Shown here: positions 39,405 through 49,573 of the stretch, one piece after another
Layout of the letters: every line of letters begins with the position of its first letter
Position numbering within the stretch: position 1 is the stretch's first letter
Source of the DNA: Bradyrhizobium sp. BRP22
Lineage (GTDB): Bacteria; Pseudomonadota; Alphaproteobacteria; Rhizobiales; Xanthobacteraceae
Assembly (NCBI RefSeq): GCF_020194175.1
Contig: NZ_JADYVX010000005.1
Location: forward strand, 1-64,000
Length of the DNA stretch: 64,000 bases
Reading direction: 5' to 3'
Translations under genes and position numbers: made by a program
Notes under the pieces: model-generated
Database searches by the model: none
Told to the model about the DNA's origin: nothing
The model's input: the letters and a program-made list of their open reading frames with translations, nothing else

Positions 39405-40148
39405 TCAGTACTTCGCGACGAGCGGAGCGCCAGCGCCGAACTTGTAGTTCACGCGGACGGTGACGAGGTCGACGTCCTGCTCGATGTCGCCGATACGCGT
39501 GACGCCGAAGGGGCTGACGAACGTGTGGCTCTCGGTATCCAGGAACAGGTGGTTGTATTCGACGCCAGCCGACCAGCCCGGAGCGAAGGCGAATTCGACG
39601 CCGGCGCCGACACTGCCACCCCAGCGGGTCTTTTCGACGCTATCAATGGTCACGCCAAGGACTTGTCCCTCGTACTTGCTGTTGGTGACCGCAGCACCGC
39701 CCTTCACGTAGAGCAGCACGTTGTTCCAGGCGTAGCCGACCTGGCCGGTGATCAGGCCGAAGGCGTCGATCTTGGTGTGGTTGGTAAGACCGGGGAAAAC
39801 GAGGCTGGCGTTGGAGCCGCTGAAGTCGGCCCAGTTGCCCTGGCCTTCGACGCCGAACACCCAGTTGCCAGCCTGCCAGCGATAGCCGAGCTGGCCACCG
39901 ACCGTGCCGCCGGTCGCATCATGGGAACCCTCGCTGACGCCAAAACCGAAGGCCGAGGTGTTGGTCCAGTCGTTGCGGCTCGAGCCCCAGCCGCCGTTGA
40001 CGCCGATGTAGAAGCCGCTCCAGTCATAGATGGTGGCGACCACCGGCGGAGCCTTGGTGTAAGGACGCGCAGCGAGATCCGCGGCGACCGCGGGCGCAGC
40101 CGCGCCGATGGCGACCAAGCTCGCCGTTACAAGCAAAACCTTTTTCAT
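39405..40148 (-). CDS. Omp25/31-like outer-membrane beta-barrel protein
   Basis: A 247-residue eight-stranded barrel type protein. The signal peptide KKVLLVTASLVAIGAAAPAV is followed by AADLAARPYTKAPP, a typical rhizobial Omp start, then YDWSGFYIGVNGGWGSSR. Glycine/aromatic-rich strands continue to the C-terminal VRVNYKFGAGAPLVAKY. Members are abundant surface proteins with structural roles. The ATG at 40148 places the signal peptide at the N-terminus; one 14 codons earlier is possible but unlikely. Transcribed divergently from the DUF3551 genes. Confidence 0.9.
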   Translation of the reverse strand: MKKVLLVTASLVAIGAAAPAVAADLAARPYTKAPPVVATIYDWSGFYIGVNGGWGSSRNDWTNTSAFGFGVSEGSHDATGGTVGGQLGYRWQAGNWVFGVEGQGNWADFSGSNASLVFPGLTNHTKIDAFGLITGQVGYAWNNVLLYVKGGAAVTNSKYEGQVLGVTIDSVEKTRWGGSVGAGVEFAFAPGWSAGVEYNHLFLDTESHTFVSPFGVTRIGDIEQDVDLVTVRVNYKFGAGAPLVAKY

Positions 40149-40440
40149 TTTTATTTCCCGTTCCAGATGTGATGACCCCACGGTCTTCACGCGCCTGAAT
40201 AACAGGGTTCCTCAAAATTGCTGTAACTTGGCTGCAACAGATGTGGCGAAACGACTCTGACGAAAATGTGAGTTAATGTTGTATTACTTATACTTAGCCC
40301 GAAGATCGCACTGCTTCATAGCCACAGAAAAATCACATTTCAGCCTTCGCCGCACTCCTTGTGTTGCATATTTGTTTGACGTCCCTCGGTTGTGCGGCTT
40401 GGATTGGTAACGAATGACGGGCCGCGATTAAGGAGAAGAG

Positions 40441-40734
40441 ATGCGCAACGTGATCCTGATTTTGTCCGCGACGGCCGCGATCGCCACCCTCGGAACCGCG
40501 CCGGCCGCAGCGGTGGGTACGCGCTATCCTTTCTGCATCCAGGGGAACGAACACCCCGGGCTCAGCAACTGCACCTTCACCAGCTACGAGCAATGCCAGG
40601 CCACGGCCTCCGGACGTTTTCTCTGGTGCATCCCCAATCCCTTCTATGCTGGCGGTGGCAACGGTTCGAGGGCTTCGCGCCGGTCTTCCCCCGTCCTCGC
40701 CCCCATCCCCTTCTTCGAACCTTTCATCGATTGA
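40441..40734 (+). CDS. DUF3551 exported protein 1
   Basis: A 97-residue exported protein with signal peptide ending TAPAAAVG. The DUF3551 core is YPFCIQGNEHPGLSNCTF then TSYEQCQATASGRFLWCIPNPFY, with four cysteines likely paired in disulfides. AAGGAGAAG precedes the ATG. The family occurs in many copies in Bradyrhizobium with unknown role. A Ser/Arg/Pro tail follows the domain. A paralogue lies 99 bp downstream. Confidence 0.85.
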   Translation: MRNVILILSATAAIATLGTAPAAAVGTRYPFCIQGNEHPGLSNCTFTSYEQCQATASGRFLWCIPNPFYAGGGNGSRASRRSSPVLAPIPFFEPFID

Positions 40735-40833
40735 GCCGGAACGTGACTTGACGATCGCCTCCGGCGAATACTCTGTTCCCGGCGGGGTTAGCGACTGGAG
40801 GATCGATTAATCGTCTTGCCGTGGGAGGAACCG

Positions 40834-41121
40834 ATGCGCATTGCGACGTTGGCGATCATCGCGCTTGGCATGGTCGCGGCGGCACCATCCGCCCGCGCGC
40901 AGACCTACGATCCGAGCTATCCGGTCTGTCTGCACGTCTACGGCCCCATCAGTTACTACGAATGCCGCTACACCTCGCTGCCCCAATGCGCATTGTCGGC
41001 GTCGGGCCGCGCGGCCCAGTGCGTGGTCAATCCTTACGTGGCCAACGCCTACCCTTACGTGGCCCACGCTTACGTCGACCCGTCACAGCGGCGTCACAAA
41101 CGATATCGCCGCGTCTACTGA
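40834..41121 (+). CDS. DUF3551 exported protein 2
   Basis: A 95-residue paralogue of the preceding gene. The signal peptide ends APSARAQ, the core is YPVCLHVYGPISYYECRY then TSLPQCALSASGRAAQCVVNPY, and the tail is basic and tyrosine-rich (SQRRHKRYRRVY). GGAGG five bases before the ATG at 40834 decides the start. The stop is followed within six bases by a dispersed palindromic repeat. Confidence 0.85.
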   Translation: MRIATLAIIALGMVAAAPSARAQTYDPSYPVCLHVYGPISYYECRYTSLPQCALSASGRAAQCVVNPYVANAYPYVAHAYVDPSQRRHKRYRRVY

Positions 41122-41126
41122 GCGCT

Positions 41127-41228
41127 AGAGCGTGATGACTTTTCTTCGAATCGTCATCCCGCTCTAGCTCTCTGTTTGAGCATGATCTTTTCGGAAAACC
41201 GGTCTCCACTTTTCCGGATCATGCTCTA
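41127..41228. repeat. dispersed palindromic repeat supplying the lolD stop
   Basis: A full copy: AGAGCGTGATGACT...AATCGTCATCCCGCTCTAG, spacer, GAGCATGATCTTTTCGG, then CCGGTCTCCACTTTTCC and GGATCATGCTCTA. Its last three bases read on the minus strand are the TAG stop codon of lolD. Confidence 0.85.
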
Positions 41229-41924
41229 ATCAAGCTCGACCACCTGCCCGTCGGCCAGCGACACGCGGCGGTCCATGCGAGCGGCAAGGTCCATGTTGTG
41301 GGTTGCGATCAGCATCGCGACGCGCGTCGCCTTCACCAATTGCATCAGCGCGTTGAACACATGGTCGGCGGTCTGCGGATCGAGGTTGCCGGTCGGCTCG
41401 TCGGCCAGCAGCGCCCGCGGCGCATTCGCAACGGCGCGTGCGATGGCGACCCGTTGCTGCTCACCGCCGGAGAGTTCGGCCGGCCGGTGCTTGATGCGGT
41501 CGGCAAGGCCGAGATAGGACAAGATCTCGGTCGAGCGTTTCACGGTCTCGGACCGTTTGAGGCCGCGGATCATCTGCGGCAGCATCACGTTCTCCAGCGC
41601 CGAGAATTCCGGCAGCAGCCGATGCGACTGATAGACAAAACCGATATCGGTGCGGCGGATCTGGGTGCGGTCGATATCCGACATTTGCGAGGTCGGCGTA
41701 CCCCCGACATAGACTTCGCCGTCATCGGGCGTCTCAAGCAGGCCTGCGATATGCAGGAGCGTCGATTTGCCCGAGCCGGACGGCGCCACCAGCGCCACCG
41801 ATTGTCCCGGCCACAGCGCCAGCTTGGCGCCGTTCAGGATCGTTAGCGTCGCCTCGCCCTGCCGGTACTGGCGCTTGATCTCGTGGAGATAGATGACCGG
41901 CACATCTTCCGCCCCCTCCGCCAT
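41226..41924 (-). CDS. lolD: lipoprotein-releasing ABC ATPase LolD
   Basis: A 232-residue ATPase driving release of lipoproteins from the inner membrane to LolA. Walker A is APSGSGKST, the Q-loop [18 protein letters not shown], the signature [15 protein letters not shown] and Walker [13 protein letters not shown]. The histidine in IATHNMDLA completes the set. The ATG at 41924, eight bases after the lolC stop, is preferred to one at 41981 that would overlap lolC. Its stop codon lies within the adjoining repeat. Confidence 0.95.
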   Translation of the reverse strand: MAEGAEDVPVIYLHEIKRQYRQGEATLTILNGAKLALWPGQSVALVAPSGSGKSTLLHIAGLLETPDDGEVYVGGTPTSQMSDIDRTQIRRTDIGFVYQSHRLLPEFSALENVMLPQMIRGLKRSETVKRSTEILSYLGLADRIKHRPAELSGGEQQRVAIARAVANAPRALLADEPTGNLDPQTADHVFNALMQLVKATRVAMLIATHNMDLAARMDRRVSLADGQVVELD

Positions 41925-41932
41925 CTCAGCCC

Positions 41933-43213
41933 TCACTCGTAGCGCAGCGCTTCGACGGGATCGAGCCGCGCGGCCCGCCACGACGGATACAGCGTCGCCA
42001 GGAACGACAGCGTCAGCGCCATGATGACCACGGCCGTGGTCTCGCCGAAATCGATCTCGGCCGGCAGCTTCGACAGGAAGTAGAGCGTCGGATCGAACAA
42101 TTCGGTGTTGGTGAGCCAGGACAGGAATTGCCGGATCGATTCGATGTTCAGGCAGATCAGCATGCCCACGAGGAAGCCGACGATGGTGCCGACGACGCCG
42201 ATCGAGGCGCCCGTGATCAGGAAGATGCGCATGATCGATCCTTGCGAGGCGCCCATCGTGCGCAGGATCGCGATGTCCTGCCCCTTGTCCTTCACCAGCA
42301 TGATCAGGCCGGACACGATGTTGAGCGCCGCGACCAGCACGATCATGGTCAGGATCAGGAACATCACGTTGCGCTCGACCTGCAGCGCGTTGAAGAAGGT
42401 CGAATTGCGCTGCCGCCAGTCGACCAGGAACACCGGTCGTCCCGCCGCTTCCGTCACGGTCTTGCGGAAGGTGTCGATGCGATCGGGATTGGTGGTGAAT
42501 ATCTCGATCGCGGTGACGTCATTGTTGCGGTTGAAATAGGCCTGCGATTCCGCAAGCGGCATGAATACGAAACCGGAGTCGTACTCGGACATGCCGATCT
42601 CGAATACCGCCACGATCTTGTACGGCTTGATGCGCGGCGTCGTCCCCATGGGGGTCACCGCACCGCGCGGGGCCACCAGGGTGATGCTGTCGCCGGCATG
42701 CAGCGACAATTGATCGGCAAGGCGGCGACCGATCGCGACCCCCTGCCCTTCGTCGAAATTCTCGAGGCTGCCCTGCTTGATGTTCTTTGCTATCGAGAAC
42801 AGGTTATTGATGTCTTCCGCCCGCATGCCGCGCACGAGCACGCCGGAGGCATTGAAGGCGGAGGATGCTAGCGCCTGCCCGTCCACCACCGGCGCCGCAA
42901 GCCGGACGCCCTGCACCTGGCTGATGCGCTCGGCGACATCCTTCCAGTCGGTCAATGGCGATTCCAACGGCTGGACCAGAAGATGGCCGTTGAGGCCGAG
43001 GATCTTGTCGAGCAGTTCCTTGCGGAAGCCGTTCATCACGGCCATCACCACGATCAGCGTGGCGACGCCGAGCATAATGCCGAGAAAGGAAAAGCCGGCG
43101 ATGACGGAAATGAAACCTTCCCTGCGACGCGCCCGCAAGTAACGTCCGGACAGCAGCCACTCGAAGGGCGCAAAAGGCGGGGTACGGACTTTGTCGGTCA
43201 TGGTCTCATCCAT
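41933..43213 (-). CDS. lolC: lipoprotein-releasing ABC permease LolC/E
   Basis: A 426-residue permease with one N-terminal membrane helix ([27 protein letters not shown]), a large periplasmic MacB-like domain over about residues 55-270, and three C-terminal helices. [20 protein letters not shown] is the cytoplasmic coupling loop. Alphaproteobacteria usually have a single LolC/E-type permease working as a homodimer with LolD, which fits this two-gene unit. Downstream of proS on the same strand. Confidence 0.94.
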   Translation of the reverse strand: MDETMTDKVRTPPFAPFEWLLSGRYLRARRREGFISVIAGFSFLGIMLGVATLIVVMAVMNGFRKELLDKILGLNGHLLVQPLESPLTDWKDVAERISQVQGVRLAAPVVDGQALASSAFNASGVLVRGMRAEDINNLFSIAKNIKQGSLENFDEGQGVAIGRRLADQLSLHAGDSITLVAPRGAVTPMGTTPRIKPYKIVAVFEIGMSEYDSGFVFMPLAESQAYFNRNNDVTAIEIFTTNPDRIDTFRKTVTEAAGRPVFLVDWRQRNSTFFNALQVERNVMFLILTMIVLVAALNIVSGLIMLVKDKGQDIAILRTMGASQGSIMRIFLITGASIGVVGTIVGFLVGMLICLNIESIRQFLSWLTNTELFDPTLYFLSKLPAEIDFGETTAVVIMALTLSFLATLYPSWRAARLDPVEALRYE

Positions 43214-43286
43214 GTGTCGATAATCCCATGATTCGGGCCAAATGTGGCCGGAGTGGCAAGCCGCACTCAGGTGCGGTGGATAAACG

Positions 43287-44606
43287 CTATCCCGCGATCT
43301 TCACCAGCGCGTCGTCGAGCGTCAGGTTTTCGCGCGCGCCGTCGCTGCGCCGCTTGATCTCGACCTTGCCCTCGGCAAGGCCTTTCGGACCGACCAGGAT
43401 CTGCCAGGGGACGCCGATCAGGTCGGCGGCGGCGAATTTCGCGCCGGCGCGCTGGTCGGTATCGTCATAGAGCACGTCGACGCCCTTGGCCCTGAGATCG
43501 GCGTGAAGCTTTTCGCAGGCCGCATCGACGGCGGCATCGCCCTGCTTCAGGTTCAGTATCGCCGCCTTAAACGGTGCAACCGCCTCCGGCCATTTGATGC
43601 CGGCATCGTCATGGCAGGCCTCGATGATGGCGCCGACCAACCGCGACACGCCGACGCCATACGAACCGCCATGGATCGGCACTTCCGCGCCATCGGGACC
43701 CGCCACCAGTGCCTTCATGGTGTCGGAATATTTGGTGCCGAAATAGAAGATCTGGCCGACCTCGATGCCCCGGGTGTTCACCCGCTTCTCACTCGGCACC
43801 TCGCGCTCGAAGCGCGCGGCGTCGTGGACGTCCTCGGTCGCGGCATAGACCGAGGTCCACTGCTTGATGATCGGAGTGAGGTCGCCGTCGTAATCGACGT
43901 CATCGGGCGGGATCGGCAGATCGAGCACGTCGCTGTTGCAGAACACGCCGGATTCGCCGGTCTCCGCCAGCACGATGAATTCGTGGCTGAGGTCGCCGCC
44001 GATCGGTCCGGTCTCGGCGCGCATCGGGATCGCCTTCAACCCCATCCGCGCGAACGTGCGCAGGTAAGCCACGAACATCTTGTTGTAGGCGCGCCGCGCG
44101 CCCGCCTCGTCGAGATCGAAGGAATAGGCGTCCTTCATCAGGAATTCGCGGCCGCGCATCACGCCGAAGCGTGGACGCTGCTCGTCACGGAACTTCCACT
44201 GGATGTGGTAGAGATTGAGCGGCAGGCTCTTGTACGACTTCACATAGGCGCGGAAGATTTCCGTGATCATTTCTTCGTTGGTCGGCCCGTAAAGCAGCTC
44301 GCGCTTGTGGCGGTCGGTGATGCGCAGCATTTCCGGGCCATAGGCGTCGTAGCGGCCGCTCTCGCGCCAGAGGTCGGCGAGCTGCAGGGTCGGCATCAAC
44401 AGTTCCAGCGCGCCGGCGCGGTTCTGCTCCTCGCGCACGATCTGCTCGATCTTCTGCAGCACCTTGAAGCCCAGCGGCAGCCAGGCATAGATGCCGGCGG
44501 CCTCCTGCCGGATCATGCCGGCGCGCAGCATCAGGCGATGCGAGACGATTTCCGCCTCTTTCGGATTTTCTTTCAGGATAGGCAGGAAAAACCGCGACAA
44601 TCGCAT
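43287..44606 (-). CDS. proS: proline--tRNA ligase
   Basis: A 439-residue class II synthetase lacking the editing insertion of the E. coli enzyme, the usual short alphaproteobacterial form. Motif 2 is [30 protein letters not shown] and motif 3 [16 protein letters not shown]; the anticodon-binding domain follows ([25 protein letters not shown]). Good length and N-terminus ([10 protein letters not shown]). Confidence 0.95.
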   Translation of the reverse strand: MRLSRFFLPILKENPKEAEIVSHRLMLRAGMIRQEAAGIYAWLPLGFKVLQKIEQIVREEQNRAGALELLMPTLQLADLWRESGRYDAYGPEMLRITDRHKRELLYGPTNEEMITEIFRAYVKSYKSLPLNLYHIQWKFRDEQRPRFGVMRGREFLMKDAYSFDLDEAGARRAYNKMFVAYLRTFARMGLKAIPMRAETGPIGGDLSHEFIVLAETGESGVFCNSDVLDLPIPPDDVDYDGDLTPIIKQWTSVYAATEDVHDAARFEREVPSEKRVNTRGIEVGQIFYFGTKYSDTMKALVAGPDGAEVPIHGGSYGVGVSRLVGAIIEACHDDAGIKWPEAVAPFKAAILNLKQGDAAVDAACEKLHADLRAKGVDVLYDDTDQRAGAKFAAADLIGVPWQILVGPKGLAEGKVEIKRRSDGARENLTLDDALVKIAG

Positions 44607-44749
44607 GGGCGCACTCAGGAATCAGTTTGAGGAGGCAAGAGGAACGCAGTGAAACCGGATCGGATGCGAAAACACAAGGCCGGAAAGTACGAAAAAGCCG
44701 GCAAATAAGCCGATTTGCGGGCATTACGCCGATTTGTAATGAGACCGCC

Positions 44750-44779
44750 GGGGTGGGTAAGGCAAACCTTACCCGCCCC
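44750..44779. terminator. hairpin between the copper cluster and proS
   Basis: A 13-bp stem GGGGTGGGTAAGG / CCTTACCCGCCCC with a 4-base loop and one wobble pair. No T tract follows. It lies just past the PCu(A)C gene and probably ends the copper-cluster message. Confidence 0.5.
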
Positions 44780-44797
44780 ACAACTATCACCCCGGCT

Positions 44798-45328
44798 TCA
44801 CATCTTGGTGCCGGAATGATCGTGTGACTTCTTCATCTCCATATGACCGCCATGATCGCCACCCGGGGCCTGTGCGCCGACGGCTTGCACGTCGAGCGAC
44901 AGTGTCACCTTGCCCGCCTTCTCGAATTCGAGCGTGACCGGCACCTTGTCGCCCTGCTTCAGCGGATTCTTCAGATCGAACATCATCAGATGATAGCCGC
45001 CGGGTGCGAGCTTGACGGTCTTGCCGGGCTCGATCACGAGGCCCTTGTCCAGCGCGCGCATCTTCATCACGCCGTTCTCCGTCGTCATCTCATGCACCTC
45101 GAGCTTGCCGGCGACGTCGCCCGAGCCGCCGACCAGACGATCGGGCGATGAGCCCTTGTTCTCGATCGTGAGATAGCCGCCCGCGACCTTCGCTCCGCTC
45201 GGCGTCGCCCGGCTCCAGGCCTGGCTGATGACGAGATCACCGGCTTTGACGTCTTCGGCGTGCGCCGGGATCGCAAATAAGATGGCCAGCAGAGGAGCGA
45301 GCGTAATGATGGTGGAGAATTTTTTCAT
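44798..45328 (-). CDS. pcuC: periplasmic PCu(A)C-type copper chaperone
   Basis: A 176-residue periplasmic protein that binds Cu(I) for delivery to cytochrome oxidase. After a signal peptide ending IPAHA, the copper motif H(M)-x10-M-x21-HxM is present as EVHEMTTENGVMKM...GGYHLMMFDL. The C-terminal tail GGDHGGHMEMKKSHDHSGTKM adds further His and Met ligands. The ATG at 45328 gives a standard signal peptide. One at 45364 overlaps the upstream stop as ATGA and could couple translation. Last gene of a copper-linked cluster resembling the pcuABCDE operon described in Bradyrhizobium. Confidence 0.88.
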   Translation of the reverse strand: MKKFSTIITLAPLLAILFAIPAHAEDVKAGDLVISQAWSRATPSGAKVAGGYLTIENKGSSPDRLVGGSGDVAGKLEVHEMTTENGVMKMRALDKGLVIEPGKTVKLAPGGYHLMMFDLKNPLKQGDKVPVTLEFEKAGKVTLSLDVQAVGAQAPGGDHGGHMEMKKSHDHSGTKM

Positions 45329-45360
45329 GTTGTTCTGTCCCGTAATTCCAGTTTGACTCG

Positions 45361-45864
45361 TCATCTTGATCCCGTCGTCGCGGCCTGTCCCTGGGCCCAT
45401 TTGTCGAGCTCCGACATCTCGGCCGCTCCTTCGATCGTGGTGACTGTGCCTTCGCGCGCGATCAGCATCGTGCGCGGAATATCGCCCTGCCAGGTCGGAT
45501 CGATCTCAAATCGCAGCCGATCAGCGAAGCCATCGCTGAACATCCAGTTCTCGGCGGAAGAGAGCCCCGCTTTCTGCAGCATCGATTGCGTCGCCTCCGG
45601 GAGGTTGGGCACGAGGTCCGCACTGATCGTGACCACGTCGATCCCGGGATGGTCCTTCATGAAATGGCGGAGCTGAGGCAGCTCGATCTTGCACGGACCA
45701 CAGGTCACACCCCAGAAATGAACCAGGGTGGGACGACCGGCGTGCGAATGCAGAATCTGCTGCCAGCTTCCGCGCTCGAATGACTTGAGCTCCGCCTCCT
45801 CCGCGATCGCCGTGGCGGAAAGCGTCCCCAACAGAAGTAATCCGGCAAACAATTTGCGTTTCAT
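45361..45864 (-). CDS. exported TlpA-like thioredoxin
   Basis: A 167-residue thioredoxin-fold protein with a signal peptide ending SATAIAEE and the redox motif FWGVTCGPCKIELPQLRHF (CGPC). PRTMLI is the cis-proline segment near the C-terminus. In this setting it probably reduces Cu-site cysteines of CoxB or the chaperone, as TlpA and Sco proteins do. Its start overlaps the preceding gene's stop by four bases. The Sco metal motif CxxxC is absent, so TlpA is the better label. Confidence 0.85.
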   Translation of the reverse strand: MKRKLFAGLLLLGTLSATAIAEEAELKSFERGSWQQILHSHAGRPTLVHFWGVTCGPCKIELPQLRHFMKDHPGIDVVTISADLVPNLPEATQSMLQKAGLSSAENWMFSDGFADRLRFEIDPTWQGDIPRTMLIAREGTVTTIEGAAEMSELDKWAQGQAATTGSR

Positions 45865-47087
45865 GGCTCGCTCTCGATTGGTTGGAAACGGTATCCGTCG
45901 GCTTTGGTCATCCAGGAGAGATAGACTCGCCGGCTGTCGGAAACGAGCAGCGGATGGTCGGAACTGTCCGTTGTGCTGGCGATGCTCCTGGATGTCGACC
46001 AGCTCGCTCCATCATCCCGTGACGTCATCAGCTTGATCTCCGTCCTCTCGCCGTCGAACTCCTTCCAGACCATCATAAGCCCATCCGGTCCGGCAATGAT
46101 CTGGGGCCGCGACGGGCTTCGGCCTGGCGCGCCGATCGGCAGCGGATCCGAGAAGGTTTTTCCGCCGTCGGTCGAGCGCGCATAGAACAGCCCCTTACGC
46201 GCCTTGCCGTTCGTATACCAGGCGACATGATAGGTTCCGTTCGGCGAAATAGACAGGCTCGGCCCGTGGTGGGGACAGGCCGCGATCTGCCAATCGTCCC
46301 GGCTGACGCGGTGGATCTCCCCCGGCGATGCCGGATCGTTGAAGGTGACGACGGCATGATCGCGGATGCCGCCTTCAAAGATGTTCCTGAACACGATGAC
46401 CGGATGACCGCCACCATCCAGCGCCAGACCAAGGCGACAGCATTCGCAGGTGTTGTCGGCCGCGAGCTGCGCGTCGGAATAAGTCGAATTGCCATCCTTC
46501 GATGTCGCGAAGAAAAGGGCTGCGCCATCGTATGGCGTCCCACTCTCCCGCGCCGGCACTCGGTTGCGCTTGTCGAGCCAGGCCGCGAACACGGTGCCGT
46601 CAGGCTTGAACGCGATGGCCTCGAAGCGCTGGCTCTCATTATTCGACGTGATCGGACGCAAGGGGGCAAAGCTCTTGCCCCCATCAGTCGATTGCGTCGT
46701 GAGCACCTGACCGTTGAAGGCCTTGTCGCGGAAGATCGAGAACGCCAGCGCAATCCGCCCCTCGCGATCGACAGCGATTTTCGGACGAGCGTCCGGTCCC
46801 CAATCCAGATTCAGGTTCTCGCGCGTGACCTGCACCGGCGAAGAGAAGCTCTTTCCTTCGTCCTTCGAACTTGCAACGGAGATCTGGCCGCCGGCCATCC
46901 ACACCAGCCAAAGCGCGCCGTCGCGGCCGAATGCCGGCGTGACCTTGCTCGCGCAGCGCAGAAGCGTCTCCTCGCACGCGGCTTCCGATGCGTGCTGATG
47001 GTTCATCTGTGCGGACGAGCCGCCGTGCCAAAGCGCGAAGATGGCCGCCATGGCGGCAGCACCGAAAACAGGCCTCACCTTGCTCAT
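45861..47087 (-). CDS. exported BNR-repeat (sialidase-fold) protein of the copper cluster
   Basis: A 408-residue exported protein annotated in such genomes as exo-alpha-sialidase. Asp-box repeats are visible (SKDEGKSFSSPV, STDGGKSFAPL, SKDGNSTYSDA, STDGGKTFSDPL, SRDDGASWSTS), giving a six-bladed propeller. A CECC motif near residue 225 and scattered His suggest metal binding; catalytic residues of true sialidases are not evident. GAGGTG before the ATG at 47087 supports that start over 47102. Lying between a TonB receptor and a TlpA-like protein, it is more likely a copper-handling periplasmic protein than a glycosidase; that is inference. Confidence 0.8.
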   Translation of the reverse strand: MSKVRPVFGAAAMAAIFALWHGGSSAQMNHQHASEAACEETLLRCASKVTPAFGRDGALWLVWMAGGQISVASSKDEGKSFSSPVQVTRENLNLDWGPDARPKIAVDREGRIALAFSIFRDKAFNGQVLTTQSTDGGKSFAPLRPITSNNESQRFEAIAFKPDGTVFAAWLDKRNRVPARESGTPYDGAALFFATSKDGNSTYSDAQLAADNTCECCRLGLALDGGGHPVIVFRNIFEGGIRDHAVVTFNDPASPGEIHRVSRDDWQIAACPHHGPSLSISPNGTYHVAWYTNGKARKGLFYARSTDGGKTFSDPLPIGAPGRSPSRPQIIAGPDGLMMVWKEFDGERTEIKLMTSRDDGASWSTSRSIASTTDSSDHPLLVSDSRRVYLSWMTKADGYRFQPIESEP

Positions 47088-47098
47088 GACAACGCACC

Positions 47099-49489
47099 TC
47101 ATTTGAACGCCAGTTTCATTCCGGCCACAAACGTTCTTGGCGCTCCGGCATAGATCGAGCCGGTGGTGTTGGCCAGCACGCTCGCGGGGTTTTGAATGCC
47201 CGCCGCCGTCACCGTGTCCGCAATGTTGTTGGCGGACGCCACATAGGTCCGGTCAAAGACGTTTCGCACCTCGAAATAGAGATTGACCGACCTGAAGTAG
47301 TCCGAGACCAGCTCCGTGCCGTAGTGGACATTGAGGTTGATCAGTTCATAGCCGGGCGCCTTCAGGAGATTGGCGTTGTCCATGTAGAAGGAATCCTTCC
47401 ACTGCAACTCCACGAACGCACCCAGGCCCCGGAGCGGTCCTGACAACTGGTCGTAGGAAAGCCGGGCGGTCAATTCGTTCGGCGAGATGCCGGGGATCTT
47501 GTTGCCCGCGCGATTGAAGCCGAACACCGCGCCATTAGTGATGTTCTCGATGTATTCCGTGTAGATCTCGTCGAGATAGGTGTAGGCGGCTGTCAATCGC
47601 CAGCCCGGGTAGAACCGCCAGTCGGCGGCAAGCTCCACGCCGCGATGCTCGGATCGCGGGGCATTGAACGTATAGCTCGCATTGGGCGATCCAACCGGAG
47701 TTGCCTGCGTCACCAGTTCGTCCTTGAAGAACTCGTAGAAGCCGGTGGCGCTAAATCTGAGCGCACTGTTCGGCGTCCAGTCGAAGCCCAGATCGTAGCC
47801 GAGGTTCTTCTGCGCCTGCAGCCCTGTATTGTTGCCGTTCTGGCCATTTGGCAGCACGAAGAGGTTGCTGACCTGCGGCGTCCCGTATCCGGTCGCCACC
47901 CGTCCGCGGAATTGCCACTCGCTGTTCAACCTGTAGAGAAGCGCAAACTCCGGCGCGGTGTTCTGGAACTGCCGATCGGCAGTCGTCACCGTGGTGGTCG
48001 TGATCGGCGTCGGACCAGTATAGGTGAAGGCCGTGTTCCGTCCCTTGAGGTTGGTCGTTTCCCATCCAATGCCCGCAATCGCCGTGAGCGACGGGTTGAG
48101 CTTGAGCTCCTCTCGCGCGCGAACGCCGTAGTTGGATGTATCGCTGTAGAGATTGCTGGAAAGCGCGCCGAGCGTGGCATTGCCGCCCGGCATGACGTTG
48201 CGGGTGTCGCTGGAAGCTGTGAGCGTGTTGTACCAGCCACCGAAATAGGTCGTCGAGTCCATGCCCAAGATCTCGCCGCGCCGCGTGATGTCGCTCATGT
48301 AGTTGTAGGACGGGAAGTCGCCGATCGCGCTGGTCGCTCCCGTCGGCTGGTTGATGTTGCGGTCGTCGAACACGAACTGATTGCGCCACGTAGTCTGATT
48401 GTCGAAATCATGCTCCCAGCGGCCGCCGACGATGGTGCGACGATCGTTTCGGCCGAGCCCCGCCTGCAGCGCGGTCTCCCTGTCGGTTCCCGCTGCCGTA
48501 TTGAAGCCGTTGTTGAACAGCGGCACCGTTGCACAGCCCTGGGCAGCAGTGGCGCCGGTGAGACAGCCGCGCTGGAACGGGTTCTGGTTGTACTGGTTCA
48601 GCGACAGGCGGATCGGCAGCCGCGCATCCAAGTCGTTGTTGATGAATTTGACAGTGAAGCGGTCATCGGGCGTGGCCTGCAGCGTGCCGAGGAAGTTCAC
48701 CGTCTGGGTGTTGAACCAGCTATTGCTGATATAGCCGTCGCCGCGCACATCGCTCGCAAACAACGAGCCCTCGAAATTGCCGACCTTCTTGCCTGCGGCG
48801 AGGTAGTTGTTCAGGTAGCCGAAGCTGCCGCCGTCGATGCCATATTCGACACCGTCGATCGTGCCGCCTGGCCGCGTCCGGAAATTCAGTGCGCCGCCGG
48901 TCGCGTAGTTGCCATAGAGAGCCGAGGATGGCCCGCGGATCACGTCGATCGCGCCATAAGCGTGCGGATCGATCAGGTCGCTGCGCGACAATCCGTCCGG
49001 CTGGGTGACCGGAAAACCGTCCTCGAAGATGAGGAGGTTGCGAATCCCGAAGCCGTTGCGGGCGTTCGATCCGCGGATCGAAATGCCGACGTCGCGCGGC
49101 CCGTTGCCCTGCTTGATCGAGATGCCGGGGCTCTCTCTCAGCACGTCTCCGACCGAAAACGCCGGCCGATTGTCGAACTGGCTGCGGTCGACGGTCGTCT
49201 GGGTTTGGCCGCTGGGAGCCTGGTTGAGCCCGTCGCGCGCGATCGTGGGCGTAACGTCGCGCTGCACCAGGACGGTCGGAATGGCGGCAGTCGGCGGCGT
49301 CACCCGCGGCCGGGCGGCAAGCGTGCGTCCCGCCGGCTTCCGCTTCGCGGGCTTGGCGCGGGCTTCACGGGGGGCATCCACTGTGACCGGCGGCAACGCC
49401 GTTTGGGCCGTTGCCGGCGATGGATCGGTAGCGAGCATGGCACCAAGCACGAGCGTGCCGGCACCGCTCAGGAAGGCGAGGCGTAACAT
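47099..49489 (-). CDS. pcuB: TonB-dependent outer-membrane receptor (copper type)
   Basis: A 796-residue receptor. The signal peptide ends SPATAQT, then a Pro/Arg/Lys-rich spacer (residues 35-90), a plug domain (FSVGDVLRESPGISIKQGNGPRDVGISIRGSN; VIRGPSSALYGNYATGGALNF) and a 22-strand barrel ending ...APRTFVAGMKLAFK with terminal Phe-Lys. AGGAA lies before the ATG. Its neighbours PCu(A)C, TlpA-like and DUF2946 point to copper or a copper chelate as substrate, comparable to PcuB. The symbol is given on context and is tentative. Confidence 0.82.
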   Translation of the reverse strand: MLRLAFLSGAGTLVLGAMLATDPSPATAQTALPPVTVDAPREARAKPAKRKPAGRTLAARPRVTPPTAAIPTVLVQRDVTPTIARDGLNQAPSGQTQTTVDRSQFDNRPAFSVGDVLRESPGISIKQGNGPRDVGISIRGSNARNGFGIRNLLIFEDGFPVTQPDGLSRSDLIDPHAYGAIDVIRGPSSALYGNYATGGALNFRTRPGGTIDGVEYGIDGGSFGYLNNYLAAGKKVGNFEGSLFASDVRGDGYISNSWFNTQTVNFLGTLQATPDDRFTVKFINNDLDARLPIRLSLNQYNQNPFQRGCLTGATAAQGCATVPLFNNGFNTAAGTDRETALQAGLGRNDRRTIVGGRWEHDFDNQTTWRNQFVFDDRNINQPTGATSAIGDFPSYNYMSDITRRGEILGMDSTTYFGGWYNTLTASSDTRNVMPGGNATLGALSSNLYSDTSNYGVRAREELKLNPSLTAIAGIGWETTNLKGRNTAFTYTGPTPITTTTVTTADRQFQNTAPEFALLYRLNSEWQFRGRVATGYGTPQVSNLFVLPNGQNGNNTGLQAQKNLGYDLGFDWTPNSALRFSATGFYEFFKDELVTQATPVGSPNASYTFNAPRSEHRGVELAADWRFYPGWRLTAAYTYLDEIYTEYIENITNGAVFGFNRAGNKIPGISPNELTARLSYDQLSGPLRGLGAFVELQWKDSFYMDNANLLKAPGYELINLNVHYGTELVSDYFRSVNLYFEVRNVFDRTYVASANNIADTVTAAGIQNPASVLANTTGSIYAGAPRTFVAGMKLAFK

Positions 49490-49573
49490 TGGAAAATTCC
49501 TGACACCGGCTCTGCGGCCGGCTTGAGTGACGACGTCAACCGGCGCGCGGGGCGCACCGGCAGCGAACGGCGG

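Noticed and set aside
45861..47087. Assignment of the BNR protein as a true sialidase
   Set aside because: Asp boxes are common to many propellers. The arginine triad and nucleophile pattern are not evident, and the neighbours handle copper.
47645..49486. A 613-codon open frame antisense to the TonB receptor
   Set aside because: Low-complexity Arg/Ala/Val composition and no start signals. It is the shadow of a well-supported gene.
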